Below are positions 1 through 5,515 of a stretch of DNA of 5,655 nucleotides, piece after piece. Position 1 is the first letter of the stretch. Each line of letters begins with the position of its first letter. Below the pieces are notes generated by a model, which saw nothing but the letters and a program-made list of their open reading frames with translations, was not told where the DNA came from and ran no database searches. The translations under genes were made by a program, and so were the position numbers. This DNA comes from Gallionella sp. (GTDB lineage Bacteria; Pseudomonadota; Gammaproteobacteria; Burkholderiales; Gallionellaceae). Location: positions 1 through 5,655 of the forward strand of contig JAUSMR010000021.1 in the NCBI GenBank assembly GCA_030645955.1. The letters run 5' to 3'.

Positions 1-722
1 ACCCGCATGTGCACGGCATTGTGCCGGGTGGGGGTCTGGCTGCGGATGGCCAGCGTTGGGTGGCGTGCCGACCGGGTTTCTTCCTGTCAGTGCGCGTGCT
101 CTCACGGTTGTTTCGTCGGCGCTTTCTCGAAGAACTTGAACAAGCCCATCGACTTGGCCAGTTGCAGTTCTTCGGTGAGTACGCCCACCTCAGCGATGCG
201 AGCGCCTTTGCCGGGTGGCTGGCACCGCTGCGTCGCTGCGAATGGGTGGTCTACGCCAAGCGACCGTTTGCTGGCCCGCAGGCCGTATTGGCCTACCTGT
301 CGCGCTACACCCACCGCGTGGCAATCGCCAACTCACGACTGGTCTCGATGGACGAGCACGGTGTGACGTTTCGCTGGAAGGACTACCGGGACGAGGGCAA
401 CACGCGCCACAAGACCATGACGCTCGAACCCGAGGAGTTCATGCGTCGCTTCTTGTTGCATGTGCTGCCTGGCGGCTTTCACCGCATTCGTCACTACGGG
501 CTCATCGCCAACAACGCTCGCAAGGAGAATCTGGCGCGCGCCCGTGAATTGCTGCTTGTGGCGCCTGCTGTGGTTACCGACACCAATAGCGCCGACGAGC
601 CGGCTGAACCAGTGCGACCGACCTTTGTCTGCGCGCACTGCGGCGCGCCAATGATCATCGTCCAAACGTTTGTGCGCGGACAGGCCATTCGTGCGCCGCC
701 TCACGTTGCTGGTGCACCTTGA
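1..722 (+). CDS. IS91-family Y2/HUH rolling-circle transposase, C-terminal part (5' end outside window)
   Basis: This enzyme nicks and rejoins single-stranded DNA at the end of its own IS during rolling-circle transposition. The reading frame is open from base 3 to the TGA at 720-722. It begins with PHVHGIVPGGG, which holds the HUH metal-binding motif (His codons 6-8 and 12-14), so the GTG at 9 lies inside the catalytic core and is not the start. Downstream, YLSRYTHR supplies the paired catalytic tyrosines (codons 294-296 and 306-308, four residues apart), the hallmark of Y2 transposases. A C-terminal CAHC resembles the cysteine pair that ends many IS91-family proteins. About 240 residues are visible. 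Family members are usually near 400, so the N-terminal zinc-binding region and first part of the core lie left of the window. No frameshift or stop is seen in this part, so the gene may be active if its start is intact. Confidence 0.93.
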   Translation, partial: PHVHGIVPGGGLAADGQRWVACRPGFFLSVRVLSRLFRRRFLEELEQAHRLGQLQFFGEYAHLSDASAFAGWLAPLRRCEWVVYAKRPFAGPQAVLAYLSRYTHRVAIANSRLVSMDEHGVTFRWKDYRDEGNTRHKTMTLEPEEFMRRFLLHVLPGGFHRIRHYGLIANNARKENLARARELLLVAPAVVTDTNSADEPAEPVRPTFVCAHCGAPMIIVQTFVRGQAIRAPPHVAGAP

Positions 723-941
723 ATACCAGAACTTCGAGATGGTCAAACTACTCGCCGACTCAGCATCCGCCAGGGTCAGTGTGGATCAGCTTTGCCTTGT
801 CGTGCAAATCCGCTGGCGACGGCGCGGCAAGTCGGCGAAGAATGTGGCCTACCGATGCAGGATCGAGAAACCTGCGTGGCATTCCGGTCGGACTGTTCGC
901 CTTGATCACGACATCAAACCGCACTGTGGCTCTTCAAATCC

Positions 942-1081
942 CCATAGCCGTGTAGCTCACTGCGACAGCCGCGGTACTCGCCACGGTTTCCTCCCTCGAG
1001 GTTTATACGACGCCTGCCCTCAGGCTTGCGTTGACTCGCTCCGGTTAGCGGTTACGGGCAGGCATCCTACAAACCTAAACG
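942..1081 (+). repeat. IS tail, left arm of a 140-bp perfect inverted repeat
   Basis: Bases 942-1081 are the exact reverse complement of 5516-5655 (paired coordinates sum to 6597). Read base by base I find no mismatch. The repeat is open-ended on the side towards the transposase because the right copy hits the window edge, so true homology probably covers much more of the IS. On the other side identity stops after AAACCTAAACG. Confidence 0.95.
999..1076 (+). other. Subterminal hairpin of the IS91-type tail (candidate oriIS structure)
   Basis: Arms of 21 bases at 999-1019 and 1056-1076 pair at 18 of 21 positions (mismatches at arm positions 7, 10 and 13), around a 36-base loop. The outer bases are AGGTTT and AAACCT, the inner bases GCCTGCCC and GGGCAGGC. 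The structure ends five bases before the end of the shared repeat. A stem-loop just inside the terminus is expected at the origin end of HUH elements and is the usual recognition feature of the transposase. The same structure is repeated at 5521-5598. Assignment as oriIS is inference from position. Confidence 0.6.
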
Positions 1082-1200
1082 AAAGCAGCCCTTCGATTTC
1101 GCCGGAAGCAGACTTTCGTTTTTGACACCCGAATCTCGGGACCGGTCATTCAGCGGGAAAAATCAACTTTTCAGACTGGCGGTCGGCACTGCAGCGGAGG

Positions 1201-1271
1201 ATAGGGGTAGGGAACGGTTTCTGCCGTCCCCTCCCTCCGAACCCGGTGTGCAGTACTCCCGCGACGGGCTC
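1201..1271 (-). ncRNA. Group II intron domains V and VI with 3' splice site
   Basis: Domain V runs from 1271 to 1239. Its outer stem is GAGCCCG with CGGGTTC, it keeps the catalytic AGC triad at 1270-1268, and an inner stem GCGG/CTGC closes a GAGTA loop. Domain VI follows: GGGGACGG pairs with CCGTTCCC (one G-U) around CAGAAA. An unpaired A opposite base 1208 sits seven bases from the end CCCCTAT, the expected layout of the branch-point adenosine and an AY 3' terminus. This ribozyme core appears structurally intact although the intron body is missing. Confidence 0.7.
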
Positions 1272-1277
1272 CCCCAG

Positions 1278-1480
1278 TCAGTTGTTTCCGCATCGGGATT
1301 GACGCGCCAATCGATGGGCTTCTGACATCGTGAATAGCCCAAGATTAGCGACGTAGGCATTTGGCCATTGCCTGTGATCACGCTCGCAGTGTCCTTGACC
1401 CGGTCGGTGCTTTTGTCGGCGCAACATTGACCTCAGATGACGGTGAATGAAGCCATCGAGTGTGGAGAACGTGTACCTTC
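1278..1480 (-). pseudogene. Group II intron reverse transcriptase/maturase, C-terminal remnant
   Basis: The minus-strand frame reads RYTFSTLDGFIHRHLRSMLR, continues with a basic stretch and then HRQWPNAYVANLGLFTMSEA, and stops at TGA 1280-1278. This is the recognisable C-terminal end of group II intron-encoded proteins, whose usual pattern is LDGxIRxRLRxxLRK, then a basic linker, then WPNAxFAxxGLF. Only about 67 residues of a 400-600 residue protein remain. No reverse transcriptase motif (such as YADD) exists anywhere in the window. The frame stays open upstream to 1541, but that part is intron structural RNA sequence and not protein homology, so it marks the deletion junction. The fragment cannot supply reverse transcription or maturation. 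Confidence 0.82.
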
Positions 1481-2323
1481 CGCTACGGAGCTGTGACCCA
1501 CTCCGACAGGGACTTGCACCCTGCAAATAGTACGAACTCACGGGCGTACACGCAACGACCGACGGTCGCGCATGTGCAGACCTGGTCGCAGGTAACGCTG
1601 GTCAACGAGTCAGGCTTGACCCAACCACAGCAGCACGCGCAAGCGACCAATGCTGGCGCGCAGGATTACTCGCAAAACGCTTCGTCCGAGCATTTTGGTG
1701 TCAGCCCAGGTTATGTTGAGGCCATTCGTACCAACCGCGAAGTTGGCTCGTCGTTTCAGGATGGCTGCGCGACGCGGTCACGCCTGCACCCCAATTGGTC
1801 GGACGGTTTGGCTGATCGGCGAGTGAATGGCACCAGCCCCTTCCAGGAAGGCCTGTGTGCGCCAACAGTTCGCGCCGTGGGCCGTTTTCAGGATGGTTTT
1901 CATGACAGACGCGTTACAACGACGACATCCAATCCGACATCTATCAGGGGCAAAAAGAGCTGAAGTTCCTGCGGCCTTGGACGGCCCTGTTGGGGATCCC
2001 TTGAAGGGGACGGTGCGGGCAGGTTTCAGTGCTGCCGAGGCGCCCGATGCAGGGCCGCAAGCCGGCGATGGTCATGCCGATAATTCCGCTGACCACCATC
2101 GCCTCGCCCAGCAGATGATGCCACCCACCCAGCGGCGTGAGCAGCAGCATTGAGCCACTGATCACGAGGGCAGCGCAAGCGGCAGCCGACTACGAGTTCG
2201 ATCAGCGTACGAATGGGTGAACTACAAACCGTCGGTTCAGAACCGCCTTGGGGTGGGCCCGCGCTTGTGGCGGGCGGTGTAACCTGAAGTGCGCACTACC
2301 GCTGCGTTTCTTGGTCTCGGACT

Positions 2324-2337
2324 TGCCAAACTTGGCA
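2324..2337. promoter_or_regulatory. Palindrome 1, candidate operator overlapping the -35
   Basis: TGCCAA-AC-TTGGCA is a perfect 6+2+6 inverted repeat. It matches the second palindrome at 2370-2383 at 12 of 14 positions, 46 bases away. Its right half is also the proposed -35 hexamer, so a bound dimer would block polymerase. The binding protein is unknown. Confidence 0.4.
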
Positions 2338-2360
2338 TGACTGGATGCAAACGTGATGAT
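2332..2360 (+). promoter_or_regulatory. Candidate sigma-70 promoter of the RCC1 protein gene
   Basis: TTGGCA (2332-2337, five of six consensus bases) is followed after exactly 17 bases by GATGAT (2355-2360, four of six). Transcription would start near 2367, giving a leader of about 58 bases before the ATG at 2425. The -10 is weak, and this is a by-eye prediction. Confidence 0.35.
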
Positions 2361-2369
2361 CGCGCAAGG

Positions 2370-2383
2370 TGCCATACTTGGCC
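2370..2383. promoter_or_regulatory. Palindrome 2, candidate operator just downstream of the promoter
   Basis: TGCCATACTTGGCC repeats the sequence of the palindrome at 2324-2337 with two changes. It lies just past the predicted transcription start. Two near-identical boxes bracketing one promoter suggest a repressor acting through paired sites. This is inference from sequence only. Confidence 0.38.
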
Positions 2384-2424
2384 TCATGCGGTTTTGAATT
2401 TCCTATCCGTTTATTGGAGTCCCC

Positions 2425-4353
2425 ATGTTTCACCTGCCGAAAAGAATGGTTTACGCGCTGCTACTGGTTTGCGCTGGAGGGCTGAGCAGTTTGCCGGGCC
2501 ATGCTGCCGAATTGAGTGGAATAAGCGCAATCTCTGCCGGTGCTTCCTACACCTGCGCGATTACTACGGCGGGTGGGGTCAAATGCTGGGGTTACAACCG
2601 CATTGGCCAACTCGGCGACAATTCGACCACAAACCGCTTAACGCCCGTGGATGTAACGGGTCTTGCCAGCGGTGTAACTGCCATTACGACATCCTATAAC
2701 TATAGCTGTGCACTCACTACGGCGGGTGGAGTGAAGTGTTGGGGGGATAACCGCAGCGGTCAGCTCGGTGACAATTCTCGCACGCAACACTTGACGCCAG
2801 TGGATGTAACTGGCCTTACAAGCGGGGTGACGGCGATAGCTGCAGGTGGTGGGGCTCACACCTGCGCCCTCACGACTGCGGGCGGGGTCAAATGCTGGGG
2901 TTACAACGGCTTTGGCCAACTCGGCGACAATTCGACCACAAACCGCTTAACGCCGGTGGATGTAACTGGTCTCGCCAGCGGGGTGACGGCGATTGATGCA
3001 GGTGCTTATCACACCTGCGCGCTCACGACGGCGGGCGGGGTCAAATGCTGGGGGGGCGGTGGTAACCTCGGCGACAATTCCACCACAACACGATTAACAC
3101 CAGTGGATGTAACAGGTCTTGCCAGCGGGGTGATGGCGATTACTGCAGGTGGTCGCTGCGCGCTGACCACGGCGGGTGGGGTCAAATGCTGGGGTTACAA
3201 CGGCTTTGGCCAACTCGGCGACAATTCGACCACAAACCGCTTAACGCCGGTGGATGTAACTGGTCTCGCCAGCGGGGTGACGGCGATTGATGCAGGTGCT
3301 TATCACACCTGCGCGCTGACGGCAGCGGGTGGGGTCAAATGCTGGGGCCTCAACAACTTTGGCCAGCTCGGGGACAATTCCTCCACGCAACGCTTGACAC
3401 CAGTGGATGTAACAGGTCTTGCTAGCGGGATGACGGCGATCGATGTAGGCATCACCCACACCTGCGCGCTCACTACAGCGAGTGCTGTCAAATGCTGGGG
3501 CAACAACGACTGGGGAATGCTTGGCGATGGTTCCACGATCAATAGTAGCGTGCCAGTATCGGTTATCACGTTTGGCGCAGGCCCCGGCTCCCGGCTCACC
3601 AACCTCTCCGCCCGAGGGCAAGTGCAAACCGGAGAAAACGTCATGATTGGCGGCTTTGTCATCGGCGGTGCGGGCTCCAAGAAAGTGCTGATCCGTGGGC
3701 TTGGTCCCACCCTGGCAAGCTTTGGCGTCAGTGGTGTGCTGCTCGATCCAATGCTTCAATTGTTTTCAGGCTCCACCATGATTGCCAGCAACGATAATTG
3801 GGGCAGTGCGTCGAACGCCACAGAGATAGACGCGACCGGCCTGGCCCCCGGCAATACGCTGGAGTCGGCGATTCTCACCACCCTCGCTCCTGGTGCCTAT
3901 ACCGCCGTTTTATCCGGCGTTGGCGGTGGCAGTGGAGTAGGTATAGCTGAAGTCTATGAGATAGACCACCCGGAATCTCAGATGACCAACATGTCGACTC
4001 GGGGACAGGTGCAAACTGGCGACAACGTCATGATTGGCGGCTTTATTATCTCGGGCGATGCTCCCAAAACCGTGATGATCCGTGCGGTGGGCCCAACCCT
4101 GGCTAACTATGGGGTCACCGGTGTACTCGCCAATCCAACGCTGCAGCTATATTCAGGATCAACGGTAGTTGCCACGAATGACGATTGGGGAAATGCCACC
4201 AATGCAGCCGCGATCTACGCCACCGGTCTAGCGCCTGTCAGCCCGCAGGAATCAGCCATTCTCGTCACGCTCGCGCCTGGTGCCTATACCGCGGTGGTAT
4301 CCGGTGTCGGTGGTGGTACCGGGGTCGGGATCATTGAGGTGTTTGCGCAATAG
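2425..4353 (+). CDS. Secreted seven-bladed RCC1-repeat propeller protein with duplicated C-terminal domain
   Basis: The start ATG at 2425 has a GGAG ribosome binding site at 2416-2419, five bases upstream, and opens a signal peptide (KR, then a hydrophobic run, then LPGHAA; cleavage near residue 27). Residues 32-384 form seven RCC1-type repeats of 49-52 residues with the core [14 protein letters not shown]...GQLGDNSTT...LTPVDVTGL, enough for one closed seven-blade beta-propeller. Every blade has two cysteines ten to eleven residues apart, 14 in all, and there are none after residue 384. Residues 389-517 and 518-642 are two copies of one domain, with shared landmarks RGQVQTG(E/D)NVMIGGF, GPTLA, NDxWG, ESAI and LAPGAYTAV. 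That domain type recurs in bacterial secreted proteins, but I know no function for it. RCC1 propellers generally mediate protein binding, so a cell-surface or extracellular binding role is inferred. No catalytic motif, membrane anchor or LPXTG is seen. Confidence 0.93.
   Translation: MFHLPKRMVYALLLVCAGGLSSLPGHAAELSGISAISAGASYTCAITTAGGVKCWGYNRIGQLGDNSTTNRLTPVDVTGLASGVTAITTSYNYSCALTTAGGVKCWGDNRSGQLGDNSRTQHLTPVDVTGLTSGVTAIAAGGGAHTCALTTAGGVKCWGYNGFGQLGDNSTTNRLTPVDVTGLASGVTAIDAGAYHTCALTTAGGVKCWGGGGNLGDNSTTTRLTPVDVTGLASGVMAITAGGRCALTTAGGVKCWGYNGFGQLGDNSTTNRLTPVDVTGLASGVTAIDAGAYHTCALTAAGGVKCWGLNNFGQLGDNSSTQRLTPVDVTGLASGMTAIDVGITHTCALTTASAVKCWGNNDWGMLGDGSTINSSVPVSVITFGAGPGSRLTNLSARGQVQTGENVMIGGFVIGGAGSKKVLIRGLGPTLASFGVSGVLLDPMLQLFSGSTMIASNDNWGSASNATEIDATGLAPGNTLESAILTTLAPGAYTAVLSGVGGGSGVGIAEVYEIDHPESQMTNMSTRGQVQTGDNVMIGGFIISGDAPKTVMIRAVGPTLANYGVTGVLANPTLQLYSGSTVVATNDDWGNATNAAAIYATGLAPVSPQESAILVTLAPGAYTAVVSGVGGGTGVGIIEVFAQ
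2884..3023 (+). repeat. 140-bp direct repeat within the RCC1 gene, copy 1
   Basis: This stretch covers the second half of blade 3 and the first half of blade 4. It is identical in every base to 3178-3317, 294 bases (98 codons, two blades) downstream. The other blades differ at many silent sites. Confidence 0.93.
3178..3317 (+). repeat. 140-bp direct repeat within the RCC1 gene, copy 2
   Basis: Identical to 2884-3023. It covers the second half of blade 5 and the first half of blade 6. Identity begins at GGGGTCAAATGC and ends at CACACCTGCGCGCT. Silent sites are conserved too, so this reflects recent duplication or gene conversion and not selection on the protein. Confidence 0.93.
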
Positions 4354-4491
4354 ACGATGGTGTGAGGGCCGAATTTTGGTCAACGCAAGCGTTCGCAAGC
4401 AGCCAGATTTTGGCGGACAGGGTGTATCAAGCGCACCCGATTTCCTGCCTTTTTATTTCACGATGTATTTCTATAAATACCTCACGGTATT

Positions 4492-4496
4492 GGAGG
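4492..4496 (+). promoter_or_regulatory. Ribosome binding site of the RCC1 pseudogene
   Basis: GGAGG sits four bases before the ATG at 4501 and is stronger than the site of the intact gene. The shared TATTGGAG(G) context upstream suggests the duplication included part of the leader (compare TTATTGGAG at 2411-2419). The rest of 4354-4491 holds no gene. It is AT-rich near 4450-4480, with a small GTATTT/AAATAC hairpin at 4465-4480. Confidence 0.55.
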
Positions 4497-4500
4497 TTTC

Positions 4501-4682
4501 ATGTTTCGCCTGTTGAAAAATTTTCTTACACGCTACTACTGATTTGCACTGGGTGGATGGGGTGCCTGCTACCGCCGGCATCAGTCACACCTGCGCACTC
4601 ACCACGGCAGGCGGGGTCAAATGCTGGGGCTACAACGGCCTTGGTCAACTAGGGGACATTACCACCACGAGTCATTTGACAC
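4501..4682 (+). pseudogene. Truncated, frameshifted RCC1-repeat gene (paralogue of the gene at 2425)
   Basis: The first codons, MFRLLKNF, correspond to MFHLPKRM of the intact gene, but the frame hits TGA after 13 codons. A one-base deletion near 4515-4525 moves the rest of the signal peptide ([13 protein letters not shown], compare YALLLVCAGGL) into the next frame. The single blade that follows ([20 protein letters not shown], then [16 protein letters not shown]) is in the third frame. The stretch between signal peptide and first blade is also shorter than in the intact gene. Homology stops after TTGACAC at 4682, where recombinase sequence of the opposite strand begins. The remaining blades and C-terminal domains are absent. 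It cannot encode a working protein; a tandem duplicate broken by a mobile element explains it best. Confidence 0.85.
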
Positions 4683-5238
4683 GCCACCAGCAACGCAGCC
4701 GCTCCAGCAGTACGGGTGAGAGCATGGCGTAGCGATCCTTGCGTCCCTTGCCCTGTTCCACGCGCAGCGTCATGCGTTGACTGTCAATGTCGCTCACTTT
4801 GAGCGCGACCACTTCGCCCACTCGCAGCCCGGTGCCGTAGGCCAATGAAAGGGCTGTCTGGTGCTTGATATGCCCAACTGCACCAAGCAATCTGGCCACC
4901 TCTTCCTTGCTCAACACCACGGGCAGTCGATGCGGCACGCGCACCGACTGCATCTTGGCCATGACCTCTTCACGGCCCAGCGTGACACTGAAGAAGAAAT
5001 TCAAACCAACAATGGTCGCGTTGAGCGTGATGGGCGAGGCTGCTGAATCAACCATATGCAACTGGAAGCGGCGCAAATCCTCTGCGCTGGCGGTATCGGG
5101 CGACCTGCCGATAAATCCCGCAAGCTTGCGCACGGCTCGGACGTATGCGGATTGCGTCTTGGGCGCCAGCTTGCGCAGTCGCATGTCCTCGATCATGCGT
5201 TGACGTAGTGGCGAGACGGCTTGACTTGATGGCTCCAT
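4683..5238 (-). pseudogene. Tyrosine recombinase (integrase) of IS91-type element, C-terminally truncated
   Basis: Start ATG at 5238-5236, with AGGAG at 5250-5246 seven bases upstream. The first ~105 residues form a core-binding (SAM-like) domain (SPLRQRMIEDMRLRKLAPKT through FFFSVTLGREEVM). The catalytic domain starts with LPVVLSKEEVARLLGA and holds the first active-site arginine in GTGLRVGE (R139) and the beta-strand lysine in GKGRKDR (K164, the position of XerD K172). The gene is cut after LRCWWR (residue 186); the frame runs on two codons to a chance TGA at 4674-4672. Members of this family are about 300 residues, so the HxxR box and the nucleophilic tyrosine are missing and it must be inactive as a recombinase. 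Such integrases are known directly upstream of IS91-family transposases of the type seen at 1-722, so this is most likely the first gene of a broken third element. Confidence 0.88.
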
Positions 5239-5250
5239 GGTTCTGCTCCT

Positions 5251-5284
5251 GTTGTGTTCGAGGCCGATTGCCTCGATTCACAAC
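5251..5284 (-). promoter_or_regulatory. Hairpin directly upstream of the integrase ribosome binding site
   Basis: GTTGTG (5251-5256) pairs with CACAAC (5279-5284), and CGAGGC (5259-5264) with GCCTCG (5270-5275), leaving a five-base loop CGATT. In the minus-strand transcript the stem ends exactly where AGGAG begins. It could influence translation or be a terminal structure of the element (terIS side). Which of these applies cannot be told from sequence. Confidence 0.5.
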
Positions 5285-5515
5285 ATAGCTACGAACTCGC
5301 CCTGCGACAAACACCAACACCGCTTCGAAGCACCTTACCGCGCGGTTTAGTCCTACGCTGCGCTGCTGACGGGCAACGCCAAAAACTGATCGTCACCCTC
5401 GAATGACTGGTTCCGAGTTTTGGGGCCTTGAAAATGACGAAATTGGACCCGCGACGGCAATGACCGCTTAGGGGAAATCGGCTCAAACCCGCGCTTCGCC
5501 ACGACCGACCGGTCC

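Larger units (their letters stand above)
1..1081 (+). mobile_element. IS91-family insertion sequence, transposase 3' part and tail (left copy)
   Basis: The element continues off the left edge. After the transposase stop there is a non-coding tail of 359 bases (723-1081) in which I see no gene. Its right limit is set at 1081 because the 140 bases 942-1081 match the inverted copy at 5516-5655 perfectly and identity stops there. A large imperfect hairpin (999-1076) sits five bases inside that limit. In IS91-family elements the end downstream of the transposase is the replication origin (oriIS), so this is most likely that end. The exact terminus is not proven: the flanks GAAA (left copy) and GGGA (right copy) do not show an obvious shared IS91 target tetranucleotide. 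Confidence 0.8.
1201..1551 (-). mobile_element. Internally deleted group II intron (about 351 nt remnant)
   Basis: Reading the minus strand, a plausible 5' end GTGTACG starts at 1551. It is followed by a GTACG/CGTAC stem and a CAGGG/CCCTG hairpin around TGCAAGT, which resembles the start of intron domain I. At about 1480 the sequence switches abruptly to the C-terminal coding end of a group II maturase (to 1278), then domain V (1271-1239) and domain VI, ending in AT at 1201 seven bases after a bulged A. Full-length bacterial introns with their reverse transcriptase are usually 2-3 kb, so most of domain I, domains II-III and nearly all of the protein are gone. Just upstream of the 5' end lies the hairpin CGACC-GAC-GGTCG (1556-1568), a context favoured by group IIC introns. 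The 3' end is well supported; the 5' end is less certain. Confidence 0.72.
1552..2424. other. Region without a convincing gene (decayed or non-coding)
   Basis: Several open frames cross here on both strands, but none has a ribosome binding site plus a recognisable family. The best candidate is a minus-strand frame open from 2189 to 1944, with a hydrophobic stretch (SMLLLTPLGGWHHLLGEAMV followed by VSGIIGMTIAGL) that looks like one or two membrane helices, preceded by an in-frame stop. It could be a transporter fragment, but I cannot name it. A GC-rich hairpin GCCCGC/GCGGGC lies at 2257-2275 without a following T-run. The last 100 bases carry the promoter and palindromes of the RCC1 gene, listed separately. 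Confidence 0.5.
4683..5515 (-). mobile_element. Head fragment of a truncated IS91-type element (integrase end)
   Basis: This covers the recombinase fragment and its upstream leader. The element's transposase should follow the integrase on the minus strand but is absent, because the RCC1 pseudogene abuts at 4682. The upstream limit is not visible: I set it at 5515 only because the tail of another IS copy starts at 5516. Apart from the hairpin at 5251-5284 I see no gene in 5239-5515. Frames there are short and unrecognisable. Confidence 0.5.

Noticed and set aside
333..746. A 137-residue minus-strand frame over the transposase
   Set aside because: It is antisense to an unmistakable IS91-family transposase and has no recognisable features.
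1080..1123. CGAAAG/CTTTCG hairpin followed by five Ts as a rho-independent terminator
   Set aside because: The outer stem is only six pairs with a four-pair inner helix and a long, partly unpaired interior. It is too weak to call, though position just after the IS makes it possible.
1556..1760. Integron attC sites (CCAAC/GTTGG hairpin near 1732-1747 and the hairpin at 1556-1568)
   Set aside because: Neither has the GTTRRRY and RYYYAAC core pair in the right arrangement, and no integron integrase gene is seen. The recombinase at 4683-5238 is of the IS91-associated type.
1460..1963. A 167-residue open frame on the plus strand
   Set aside because: It starts inside the intron remnant on the wrong strand, has no ribosome binding site and resembles no family. 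It is most likely a chance frame in GC-rich DNA.
2334..2348. Sigma-54 promoter (TGGCA...TGCA) upstream of the RCC1 gene
   Set aside because: The GG-to-GC gap is 11 bases where sigma-54 needs 10, and the -24 box lacks its final C.
2518..3576. CRISPR-like array of regularly spaced repeats
   Set aside because: The spacing of about 150 bases is the length of RCC1 protein repeats in one open frame, and the repeats are coding and variable.
4402..4414. GCCA-GATTT-TGGC as a third copy of the RCC1 operator, upstream of the pseudogene
   Set aside because: The half-sites are only four bases and the spacer differs (five bases). Too short to distinguish from chance.
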